Shown in pieces: positions 7,222 through 14,644 of a stretch of 16,895 nucleotides of DNA. This DNA is from Microcoleus asticus IPMA8 (GTDB lineage Bacteria > Cyanobacteriota > Cyanobacteriia > Cyanobacteriales > Microcoleaceae), in contig NZ_SRRZ01000153.1 of assembly GCF_013179805.1 (NCBI RefSeq), forward strand, positions 1 through 16,895. Direction: 5' to 3'. Under the pieces are notes generated by a model. That model was given only the letters and a program-made list of their open reading frames with translations, searched no databases and had not been told where the DNA came from. How positions within the stretch are numbered: position 1 is the stretch's first letter; each line of letters opens with the position of its first letter. The position numbers were made by a program, and so were the translations under genes.

Positions 7222-7249
7222 GAACTCTCCTTATTTAAGCCTTCCCAGG

Positions 7250-7296
7250 GCGGTTGAAACCGCTCCTACACAGACAAAACCTGCCTCCGCAGGTTT
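7250..7296. repeat. Two adjacent hairpin repeats upstream of pntAA
   Basis: GCGGTT/AACCGC (7250-7263, 2-nt loop) and AAACCTGC/GCAGGTTT (7277-7296, 4-nt loop) lie in the likely 5' leader of pntAA. They resemble dispersed cyanobacterial palindromes. The rest of the 432-bp gap from 7222 to 7653 holds a possible promoter near 7462 and no gene. Confidence 0.6.
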
Positions 7297-7461
7297 CTTG
7301 AATTGCGATTTTTCACCGCCAGATGCCTTGCTTTACATTTGAGCCGCCGTTGCCCTAAACTTCTCTCGTTGATAGTAAAGCCGATCGCCCAAATTCGAGC
7401 CGTATCTTTAACTTATCTTATACATTCAAATTCGCTAAATTGTTAAGTTTGCAACCGATTA

Positions 7462-7470
7462 TGATATAAT
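7462..7470 (+). promoter_or_regulatory. Possible extended -10 promoter (TGaTATAAT) for the DUF2808 gene
   Basis: TGATATAAT fits the extended -10 consensus TGnTATAAT. It lies about 180 nt upstream of the DUF2808 start, which would give a long leader. No good -35 element is seen, as is usual for extended -10 promoters. Confidence 0.4.
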
Positions 7471-7653
7471 TTCATGTCGCCTAATTTTGTAGTTTGAATG
7501 TCAGTTATCAGTATTACGCAAAAAAAATTGACCTCAGCCGCAGTCGATCTCCCTCATCAAATTGCTGAGACATTCGATATATTGTAGGCACGATCGCAAA
7601 TTTCGGGCGATCGATATTTAAGGTTCACCAAGAGTTTAATTAGAGGAGTTGTT

Positions 7654-8166
7654 ATGCGACGATTATTTTCAGCACTAGCGGTTACAGGTTGCTTGCTGAC
7701 TGGGTTGCCCGCCATCAGTTTAGCCCAGTCCATGCCAGGATTCACGATTTTCGGCGGCCCCGAGCGCGCCAACCAATTAAACTATCGCTTGGATTACGGC
7801 AAAGCGGGGATGAGCGGCGATAGATATCGGCTGCGAATTCCTTCCAAAAAAGTAAGTCTGGCGATCGCCCAACTCAACATATCCTATCCAGACTACTACA
7901 AAGGCGAATTCGACCAAAAAGACATTAAAGTGCGCGTCAAAGACAAAACAATCCAATTGCAAGAAGTAATCTGGGACAAAGAAAATCGTTTCATAGAAAT
8001 TTATCCCGCAGAACCAATTGCTGCCGGCAACAATGTTGAGGTTGTACTCTCCAACGTCAGAAACCCATCTCCGGGCGGAATGTACCATTTCAACGTCCGC
8101 ATCCGCACCCCTGGGGACGTTCCCTTGCTGCGTTACCTCGGTACTTGGCTGTTGAGCATTGATTAG
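7654..8166 (+). CDS. DUF2808 family secreted protein
   Basis: 170 aa with a clear signal peptide (basic MRR, hydrophobic core, cleavage near residue 25 after SLAQS). The mature part is mostly beta in character, with RYRLRIPSKKVSLAIAQLNISYPDYYKGEFD, a DKENRFIEIYPAEPIAAGNNVEV stretch and a C-terminal RTPGDVPLLRYLGTW, typical of DUF2808, a family found mainly in cyanobacteria and of unknown function. It probably acts in the periplasm or cell envelope. GAGGAG 7 nt upstream supports the ATG. It stands alone: divergent from pntAA and separated from the next gene by a 393-bp repeat-rich gap. Confidence 0.85.
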   Translation: MRRLFSALAVTGCLLTGLPAISLAQSMPGFTIFGGPERANQLNYRLDYGKAGMSGDRYRLRIPSKKVSLAIAQLNISYPDYYKGEFDQKDIKVRVKDKTIQLQEVIWDKENRFIEIYPAEPIAAGNNVEVVLSNVRNPSPGGMYHFNVRIRTPGDVPLLRYLGTWLLSID

Positions 8167-8247
8167 AAGCAGCGCAATCAGGTTGCGATCGTAAAATGCT
8201 CGTTTCCTGGTTTTGGAGAACCGAAAAATAGAACCTCCGGCTCATAT

Positions 8248-8543
8248 AGCAATCCTAAACGATCGGTAAAATGAGTTTAGGGACAATCCCGCCGTGCCAT
8301 TTGTGTCAACTTAAGATTGAAACCCATAATAAATGTCGCTTGTAGTCGAGTCTATATCTCCCTAAATCCCCCTTAAGAAGGAGGACGAAATATCGCAATC
8401 TTATTCCCCCCTTATTAAGAGGGGCTAGGGGTATCTCGCAGTTCGATACAAACAAGAGAAAGAGAGGGTTTTAGTCTTAATTTGACACCAAGGGCGCAGG
8501 GAAACTACCCCTAAAAAATATTGACAAATCCCATAGGATTGCT
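8248..8543. repeat. Repeat-rich segment bounded by inverted AGCAATCCTA, possible small non-autonomous element
   Basis: AGCAATCCTA (8248-8257) and its exact reverse complement (8534-8543) bound about 296 bp with no gene. In the middle, 8360-8383 and 8405-8431 are imperfect inverted copies (CCCTAAATCCCCCTTAAG against the complement of CTTATTAAGAGGGGCTAGGG), able to form a long hairpin. The same core occurs at 9902-9910 (nine of ten bases), 16809-16818 and 16838-16847. A target-site duplication is not obvious. Confidence 0.5.
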
Positions 8544-8559
8544 CTAGCCGTACTCTTGC

Positions 8560-9831
8560 ATGAATCTACTAGCAAAAATCAAAACAATAAAACTTCCGCC
8601 AGCGCTGCGATCGAGAAATTACCGCCTGTTTTTTGCAGGACAAGGCATCTCCCTGATTGGCAATTGGATGACGCAAGTCGCTACTGTTTGGCTTGTCTAC
8701 AATTTGAGCGATTCACCTTGGATGCTCGGCGTGGTCGGATTTACAAGTCAAATCCCCACATTAATTTTACTGCCTTTTGCAGGAGTTTTAATCGATCGCT
8801 GGAACCGCCACCGAGTCATAATTGCCACTCAAATATTAGCAATGGTTCAATCCTTAGCGCTAGCATTTTTAGCGCTAACAGGAGTCGTGAACATTTGGCA
8901 GATTGTGGTACTGAGTTTCTTTCAAGGTGCAATTAATGCCTTTGACGCGCCGGCACGGCAAGCTTTTGTACCCGAACTCGTGGAAAAGAAAGAAGATTTA
9001 GCAAATGCGATCGCCATTAATGCTTCGATGTTCAACGCAGCCAGACTAATCGGCCCAGCAATGGCAGGTTTGCTGATAGCGACAGTCGGCGCAAGTTATT
9101 GCTTTCTCATTGACGGACTCAGCTACATTGCTGTAATTGCAGGCTTATTAGCGATGCAGATCAAAGCCCGTAAAATTGCAGCAACTAATACCAAACCCTT
9201 ACAAAGATTAAAAGAAGGATTCGTTTATGCCTTCGGGTTTCCCCCGATTCGAGCAATTTTACTGCTATTATCATTAGTCAGTTTGGCCGGAATGTCGCAC
9301 ACAGTTTTAGTCCCAATTTTTGCCACCAAACTCCTGCACGGCGACGCCCAAACTCTGGGCTTTTTGATGGCTGCTTCGGGAGTCGGAGCCTTTACGGGAG
9401 CGATTTATTTGATTTCGCGCAAAAGTATAATTGGCCTCGGCAAGTGGATTGCGATTTCACCGGCAATTATGGGATTCGGACTGATAGGTTTTGGTTTGTC
9501 CCGCGTCTTGTGGCTGTCATTAATCATGATGTTGTTCGTTGGCTTTGGTTTCATTATCCAATTTGCAGGAGGAAACACATTTTTGCAAACAATTGTGGAA
9601 GACGACAAACGCGGAAGAGTGATGAGCATATACACGATGGCATTTTTTGGAGTGACACCCTTTGGGAATTTAGTTGCCGGGGGATTGGCAAATTATATCG
9701 GCGCTCCCTATACAGTCATCATTGGAGGTATAATTTGTATTTTAGGCTCGGTAGTTTTTACCAAACAGTTGCCAGCTTTAAAAAACATAATCCGACCACT
9801 GTATCAAAAAATGGGTTTAATTTCGCAGTAG
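8560..9831 (+). CDS. MFS exporter, MFS_3 (EntS-like) type
   Basis: 423 aa polytopic membrane protein, the usual length for 12-helix MFS_3 proteins. N-terminal RNYRLFFAGQGISLIGNWMTQVATVWLVY (residues 19-47) is characteristic of the family. The MFS motif A appears as GVLIDRWNRHRV (about 75-86) in the first cytoplasmic loop, and FDAPARQAFVPELV (127-140) is another family landmark. It would export a small molecule by proton antiport; EntS exports enterobactin, but nothing nearby makes a siderophore, so the substrate is unknown. No Shine-Dalgarno is visible before the ATG. The second exporter lies 176 bp downstream on the same strand. Confidence 0.9.
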   Translation: MNLLAKIKTIKLPPALRSRNYRLFFAGQGISLIGNWMTQVATVWLVYNLSDSPWMLGVVGFTSQIPTLILLPFAGVLIDRWNRHRVIIATQILAMVQSLALAFLALTGVVNIWQIVVLSFFQGAINAFDAPARQAFVPELVEKKEDLANAIAINASMFNAARLIGPAMAGLLIATVGASYCFLIDGLSYIAVIAGLLAMQIKARKIAATNTKPLQRLKEGFVYAFGFPPIRAILLLLSLVSLAGMSHTVLVPIFATKLLHGDAQTLGFLMAASGVGAFTGAIYLISRKSIIGLGKWIAISPAIMGFGLIGFGLSRVLWLSLIMMLFVGFGFIIQFAGGNTFLQTIVEDDKRGRVMSIYTMAFFGVTPFGNLVAGGLANYIGAPYTVIIGGIICILGSVVFTKQLPALKNIIRPLYQKMGLISQ

Positions 9832-9901
9832 GGATTTAGCGTCAAATCACAAATGCCAACATTAAACAAGATTCCCAAAGCTAATATCTGACTCTATCTC
9901 T

Positions 9902-9972
9902 AGCAATCCTCAACAATTTGTAAACTTCTCTCTTCTCTTTCTCTGCGCCCTCTGGGCCCTCTGCGGTTAAAA
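9902..9972. repeat. Fragments of dispersed repeats between the two MFS genes
   Basis: A partial copy of the AGCAATCCTA repeat (9902-9910) is followed by a pyrimidine-rich TCTCTTCTCTTTCTCTGCG run and CCCTCTGCGGTTAAAAC (ending 9972), a type of intergenic repeat widespread in cyanobacteria. No gene was seen in this 176-bp gap. Confidence 0.4.
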
Positions 9973-10007
9973 CATCCAAATTAATTACGCAACCAGAGGT
10001 TAAACCA

Positions 10008-11588
10008 ATGGCAAATACAAGTGCAATTCCACAGCATAGCGACGATCGAGTTCCCTTAAAAACCTGGATCGGCGTCATGGGAACAATTCTCGGCGCTTTC
10101 ATGGCTGTTTTGGACATTCAAATCACCAATGCTTCTCTCAAAGATATTCAAGCGGCTTTAGGCGCAACTTTAGAAGAAGGTTCTTGGATTTCCACCGCTT
10201 ATCTAGTCGCAGAAATTGTAGTAATTCCGCTGACTGGTTGGCTGTCGCAGGTGTTTTCAGTCCGTCGCTACATCTTGGTAAATGCCGCTTTCTTTGTCTT
10301 CTTTTCCATGTCCTGCGCTTGGGCGTGGGATTTGAATTCAATGATTGTGTTTCGGGCTTTGCAGGGATTGACGGGCGGCATTTTAATTCCGATGTCTTTT
10401 ACATTTTTGATGACAAATTTACCGCCCAAAAAACTGCCTGTCGGCATGGCACTGTTTGCACTGACAGCTACTTTTGCACCTTCAATCGGGCCGACATTGG
10501 GAGGATGGCTGACTGAGAATTACGGCTGGCAATATGTCTTTTATCTCAATTTAGTTCCGGGGCTGCTGCTGCTAGCTGCTGTGTGGTACGCAGTTGACCC
10601 CGCACCGCTGAAACTCGAACTTCTAAAAGGGGGCGACTGGTGGGGAATTGTCTCGATGGCGATCGGCTTGGGTTCCCTCCAAGTTGTCTTAGAAGAAGGC
10701 AGCCGCAAGGACTGGTTGAGTTCTGATTTTATTGTCCGTTTAAGCATAATTGCTGCAATATTTCTTAGCGCTTTTTTCTGGATTGAATTAACTCGAAAAC
10801 AACCGTTTATTAACTTGCGATTACTGACTCGCCGCAATTTCGGCTTAGCAAGTATTGTGAATATTTCATTGGGGGTGGGATTGTACGGTTCGGTGTACAT
10901 TTTGCCGCTGTATTTAGGTCAGATTCAGCAGTACAATGCCATGCAAATTGGCGAGGTGATTATGTGGGGTGGGGTGCCGCAGTTATTCATCGTGCCGATG
11001 GTGCCGAAATTGATGCAGCGAATCGATATGCGACTGATGATTGGTATCGGTGTGAGTTTGTTTGCGGTGAGTTGTTTTATGAATGCCAGCATGACTCACG
11101 ATACGGGTATCGATCAGTTGCGTTGGTCGCAATTAGTCCGCGCAATGGGGCAGCCTTTAATTATGGTGCCGCTGTCAACTATTGCGACTGCTGGTATGGA
11201 GAAACACGAGGCTGGTTCGGCTTCGGGTTTGTTTAATATGATGCGAAATATGGGAGGTTCGATGGGGATTGCGGCGTTAGGAACTTTGGTGACGCAACGC
11301 GAGCAATTTCACTCGAATCGATTGGGAGAATCTGTTTCTTTGTATAATTCGGCCACGCAGGAGCGAATTAATCAAATGACTCAGTATTTTGTGAGTCGCG
11401 GTGCTGATTTAAGCGTGGCAAAAGACCAGGCAATTAAAGCAATTGATAATATTGTCCGCCGTGAAGCTTATGTGATGGCTTTTAATGATTGTTTTTACTT
11501 TGTGGGAATTGCTTTGCTGTTAAGCGGGATTGCTATTTTGGGTTTTAAAAAGGTGAAAGCGGGTGCGGGTGCTGGGGGAGCTCATTGA
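10008..11588 (+). CDS. DHA2 family MFS multidrug exporter (EmrB/QacA-like)
   Basis: 526 aa, the size expected for a 14-helix DHA2 transporter. Helix 1 carries LGAFMAVLDIQITNASL with Asp at the conserved membrane position. The DHA2 landmarks EEGSWISTAYLVAE (about 57-70), GWLSQVFSVRRY (motif A, about 77-88), RALQGLTGGILIPMSF (115-130) and the motif C region GPTLGGWLTENYGWQYVFYLNLVPG are all present. It is predicted to expel toxic or amphipathic compounds using the proton gradient. EmrB normally works with the adaptor EmrA; no HlyD-type gene lies beside it here. AGAGG 8 nt before the ATG supports the start. Confidence 0.93.
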   Translation: MANTSAIPQHSDDRVPLKTWIGVMGTILGAFMAVLDIQITNASLKDIQAALGATLEEGSWISTAYLVAEIVVIPLTGWLSQVFSVRRYILVNAAFFVFFSMSCAWAWDLNSMIVFRALQGLTGGILIPMSFTFLMTNLPPKKLPVGMALFALTATFAPSIGPTLGGWLTENYGWQYVFYLNLVPGLLLLAAVWYAVDPAPLKLELLKGGDWWGIVSMAIGLGSLQVVLEEGSRKDWLSSDFIVRLSIIAAIFLSAFFWIELTRKQPFINLRLLTRRNFGLASIVNISLGVGLYGSVYILPLYLGQIQQYNAMQIGEVIMWGGVPQLFIVPMVPKLMQRIDMRLMIGIGVSLFAVSCFMNASMTHDTGIDQLRWSQLVRAMGQPLIMVPLSTIATAGMEKHEAGSASGLFNMMRNMGGSMGIAALGTLVTQREQFHSNRLGESVSLYNSATQERINQMTQYFVSRGADLSVAKDQAIKAIDNIVRREAYVMAFNDCFYFVGIALLLSGIAILGFKKVKAGAGAGGAH

Positions 11589-11693
11589 TGATGTAGGGCG
11601 CGGAGTGCGGTGAATCTTTGGGGCGGGCAGGATGCTCATCCCACAATAATTTTAAGAGTTTTCAAAATGCAAACTAAATGTTTTTTAGCTTAT

Positions 11694-12461
11694 TCACCAT
11701 TCTTGTTGAGCTTCTGCTTCTGCTTGGATTAAATCTTGCCGCAGTTGCACCCAATTTATTTGATGAGAGGGCAAATCTTCGATGAGCTTTCCGCGCTGTA
11801 AATGCAGAATTCGCGTGCTAAATTGCTCGGCTAATTCTAATTGGTGGTTGACCATTAAAATTGTGGTTTGGCCGTTTGTTAGCTGTGTCAATACTTGCAA
11901 AAGGTGGGCGGCTTTTCCTGCGTCTAGGGCGGATGTTGGCTCGTCTAAAAGCAAGATTTTTGGTTGCAGGATGATGCCGCGGGCGATCGCCACGAGCTGT
12001 TTTTGGCCTGTGGAAAGCTGGAATTCGCTGCGATCGAGCCATTCTTGGGGTATGTGCAGTTGTTCGATCGCCCCGCTAATTCTCTCAGCAATGTTTGATG
12101 CAGTCACGCCCCGCAGCTTCAAAGGATAAGCCAATGCTTCTCGCACCGACATTCCCAAAAGCTTGGATTCTTGCAGGATGAGGGTGATTTGTTTGCGGAG
12201 TTCGATCGCAGGTATTTGGCGATATTCTGTATTTTCCAGATAAATCGAGCCGCTGGTGGGACTGCTAAGCCGATTTAGCAACCGCAACAGCGTTGTTTTC
12301 CCCGAACCTGAAGGGCCAACAATTGCCACGCGAGATCCCTTGTCTACCTGAAATGATATATTTTCCAACAAATGACTTGAGGCGATCGGTGTTTTTAAAC
12401 TAACATTATCAATTCGCAGTTGAGGATTTATTTCTGTATTATTTTCCGAATAATTAGGCAT
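11694..12461 (-). CDS. ABC transporter ATP-binding protein
   Basis: 255 aa nucleotide-binding subunit with every core motif: Walker A GPSGSGKTT (49-57), Q-loop Gln97, signature LSTGQ (149-153; the usual LSGGQ with Thr at the third position), Walker B ILLLDEP (169-175), D-loop SALD and H-loop His206. It powers a transporter from the cytoplasmic side. The short, single-domain form resembles the YbbL/FetA and phosphate-import ATPase groups. No permease or binding protein lies next to it, so the substrate cannot be named. The ATG is preceded by AT-rich sequence without a clear ribosome site. It lies downstream of glyQ on the same strand, separated by two hairpin repeats. Confidence 0.9.
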   Translation of the reverse strand: MPNYSENNTEINPQLRIDNVSLKTPIASSHLLENISFQVDKGSRVAIVGPSGSGKTTLLRLLNRLSSPTSGSIYLENTEYRQIPAIELRKQITLILQESKLLGMSVREALAYPLKLRGVTASNIAERISGAIEQLHIPQEWLDRSEFQLSTGQKQLVAIARGIILQPKILLLDEPTSALDAGKAAHLLQVLTQLTNGQTTILMVNHQLELAEQFSTRILHLQRGKLIEDLPSHQINWVQLRQDLIQAEAEAQQEW

Positions 12462-12486
12462 TTAATTAATTAAAAATATGACCTTC

Positions 12487-12614
12487 GTGGAACGGGCATC
12501 TTGCCCGTTCTTGAGGCAGGCAAGATGCCCACTCCACAATCCAACTCACTCTACTCTTTGTGGAACGGGCATCTTGCCCGTTATTAAGGCAGGCAAGATG
12601 CCCGCCCCACAATC
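12487..12614. repeat. Two direct copies of a 55-bp hairpin repeat
   Basis: Copies at 12487-12541 and 12560-12614 (73-bp period) differ at a few bases. Each has outer arms GGGCATCTTGCC and GGCAAGATGCCC (12494-12505 and 12519-12530 in copy 1) and a nested alternative hairpin AACGGGC/GCCCGTT. A degenerate fragment (GGGCGGGCAGGATGCTCATCCCACAA) occurs near 11620-11646, on the other side of the ABC gene. These hairpins sit directly downstream of glyQ and could end or weaken its transcript before the ABC gene. Confidence 0.8.
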
Positions 12615-12624
12615 ACACTCAAAC

Positions 12625-13503
12625 TCAAACTTTTACAGCTTTTTCTAAAGGAAAGCCCAGCTTTTCGCGCTGTTCCAAATAAAGCTGAGCCACTCGCCGC
12701 GCCAAATTGCGAATTTTGGTGATATACCGAGTTCTTTCCGTTACCGAAATCACACCTCTTGCATCGAGTAAATTGAAAGTGTGAGAACATTTTAGCACAT
12801 AATCAAGGCTCGGTAAAACCAATCCTTTTTTTGTCAGTTGTTCGGCTTCTTGTTCGTACAATCCAAATAGAGTAAACAGCAATTCGGGATTGGAAGCTTC
12901 AAAGTTATAAGTACACTGTTCTATTTCTCCTTGCAGGTGAACGTCGCCATAAGTGATGCCCTCTTTCCACTGAATTTTCGTCATGGCATCAACTTCTTGG
13001 AGATACATTGCTAGGCGTTCTAGTCCGTAGGTAATTTCAATAGAGACCGGACGACAGTCAATGCTACCGCACTGTTGAAAGTAGGTAAATTGGGTGATTT
13101 CCATGCCGTCGAGCCAGACTTCCCAGCCCACGCCCCAAGCTCCGAGGGTGGGCGATTCCCAGTTGTCTTCTACGAAACGAATGTCGTGGTCTTCAGGGCG
13201 AATTCCTAATGCTCTGAGGGAGTCTAAATAGATGTCTTGGATGTTGGGAGGAGAGGGTTTAATTAAAACTTGATATTGATAGTAATGTTGGAAGCGGTTG
13301 GGATTTTCGCCGTAGCGTCCGTCGGTGGGGCGGCGACAGGGTTCGATGTAGGCGACTGACCAAGGTTCGGGGCCAATTGCTCTGAGAAAGGTGTGGGGAT
13401 TCATGGTTCCTGCACCTTTTTCTGTGTCGTAGGATTGGGCGATCAGGCATCCTCGATCGCTCCAGAATTTGTTTAAGGTGGCAATGACTGATTGAAAATT
13501 CAC
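12625..13503 (-). CDS. glyQ: Glycyl-tRNA synthetase alpha subunit (GlyQ)
   Basis: 292 aa from a GTG start at 13503, the normal length for GlyQ. It is the catalytic alpha subunit of the heterotetrameric bacterial enzyme that charges tRNA-Gly with glycine. Recognisable segments: NFQSVIATLNKFWSDRGC at the N-terminus, YDTEKGAGTMNPHTFLRAIG, AYIEPCRRPTDGRYGENPNR, HYQYQVLIKPSP, LGAWGVGWEVWLDGMEITQFTYFQQ and RGVISVTERTRYI near the C-terminus. The frame is open for 45 more codons upstream, but that translation does not resemble any GlyQ N-terminus. No strong ribosome site precedes the GTG. The beta subunit gene glyS is not here; separated glyQ and glyS are usual in cyanobacteria. Confidence 0.96.
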   Translation of the reverse strand: MNFQSVIATLNKFWSDRGCLIAQSYDTEKGAGTMNPHTFLRAIGPEPWSVAYIEPCRRPTDGRYGENPNRFQHYYQYQVLIKPSPPNIQDIYLDSLRALGIRPEDHDIRFVEDNWESPTLGAWGVGWEVWLDGMEITQFTYFQQCGSIDCRPVSIEITYGLERLAMYLQEVDAMTKIQWKEGITYGDVHLQGEIEQCTYNFEASNPELLFTLFGLYEQEAEQLTKKGLVLPSLDYVLKCSHTFNLLDARGVISVTERTRYITKIRNLARRVAQLYLEQREKLGFPLEKAVKV

Positions 13504-13684
13504 TGGTTTAAATATGGTTAGTATGTGTCTCAACTTATTTAAGCATACTAGGATTGGCGGATTTATGGCGATCGAGCCTACGTACACTCTCCAGCAACTT
13601 ACAATGATAAAGATACTTTTACAATTTCCAGCAATCACCTTGGTTGTAGGGAAAATATTCTAATCACCACCAGAGAGACCTAAG

Positions 13685-14605
13685 ATGACCGATAACCTAT
13701 CCCTGCCTAACATCCAAGAAGCGGATACCCTGCTGTCAGAGCTCCTTCAAGAGGTGCAAAAGTGGGAAGGCACCCTGGCTGGAGGGACAAAACTTGGCAC
13801 AGGTGCAGCAGCCGTTGAGAGTCTATTGAAAACTCAGGTCAGCTTTGGCAATCCGCAAGATAGGTTGATCTTGCTGACAGAGGAAATATTTAAAGAAAGT
13901 GGGACTGAATTAATCGGCATCTATAAACAGCAGATGCAAACTCAGTATGATTTTTATTACATGACACTGACAGTAGATTTGCGTCCTAAACCTGGCGCTC
14001 AATTCAGACGGTTAATCTGTAAGCTTGATTTTTATCCCAAAGGTAGCAACGAGCCAATTATTCAGAGCATTTTCCCTAATCAGAAGTGGCGAACTATAAT
14101 GAATTTTGGGGTGGGTATAGATGTTGGGTTGAATGGCAACCTCGAATGGAGTGCTGGAGTAGACAGCGCTTGGCTAGGTGAACTTACAAACCTGCTTCCG
14201 GGTGAGCTAAAAACAAATGCAGCAAATAAGAATGAACTCAAAGCATTTCTGGCACTTCCTGAATATAAATACGAACTGAGTCATGCTGAGATTACTGCCG
14301 TAGGTGACGGGAGCTCCACTTGTTATTGGCGCATCCAAGACCCGGAAATTCAAAAAGTCGGAACAGCAAAGTTTGCAGTGGTTTTCAAAGTGCCTAAAGG
14401 AACAGAATCGATTAATTTGCGAGGGATTGCCTGGGCCGAACCCAATATGAATTGGTTGACTGCCGATGTGCGTGATGTGTTTAGCGAATTATCAGATCGG
14501 TTCAAGAATCTATTGCGGCGTAAAGATGAAGCTGCGATTCAGTTGGCTAGAATTGCCAATGAAGAATGGTCGCTAGTTCTACCAAAGGCAACTACTAAAG
14601 GCTAG
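13685..14605 (+). CDS. Uncharacterised protein paired with a CHAT-NB-ARC protein
   Basis: 306 aa; I do not recognise a family. No signal peptide or long hydrophobic helix. Residues 8-30 and 60-85 look helical. The middle (about 86-165) is beta-rich with two-residue alternation: YDFYYMTLTVDLR, then FRRLICKLDFYP, and a Gly-rich FGVGIDVGLNGNLEWSAGVDSAWLG (141-165) that could be an amphipathic hairpin. A second beta region (200-250) includes TCYWRIQDP and KFAVVFKVP. The end (260-295) is a charged helix (RFKNLLRRKDEAAIQLARI). It lies 39 bp upstream of the CHAT-NB-ARC gene on the same strand, so co-expression is likely; it may be the protease substrate, a sensor or an inhibitor, but all three are inference. 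The ribosome site (AGAGAGACC) is modest. Confidence 0.8.
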   Translation: MTDNLSLPNIQEADTLLSELLQEVQKWEGTLAGGTKLGTGAAAVESLLKTQVSFGNPQDRLILLTEEIFKESGTELIGIYKQQMQTQYDFYYMTLTVDLRPKPGAQFRRLICKLDFYPKGSNEPIIQSIFPNQKWRTIMNFGVGIDVGLNGNLEWSAGVDSAWLGELTNLLPGELKTNAANKNELKAFLALPEYKYELSHAEITAVGDGSSTCYWRIQDPEIQKVGTAKFAVVFKVPKGTESINLRGIAWAEPNMNWLTADVRDVFSELSDRFKNLLRRKDEAAIQLARIANEEWSLVLPKATTKG

Positions 14606-14644
14606 AAAATTAGGTAGCAATTCACTATTTTATGATGATAATTA

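Noticed and set aside
8521..8549. Consensus TTGACA at 8521 as a -35 box for the first MFS gene
   Set aside because: No acceptable -10 hexamer occurs 16-18 nt downstream (CTAGCC/TAGCCG); the downstream sequence is the AGCAATCCTA-type repeat.
12487..12614. Possible minimal CRISPR array
   Set aside because: Only two copies, each a 55-bp self-complementary unit with a single 18-bp spacer and no cas genes.
13504..13638. 45-codon N-terminal extension of glyQ
   Set aside because: GlyQ proteins begin at the NFQSVIATLNKFW segment; the GTG at 13503 gives the standard length and the extra residues look like translated leader.
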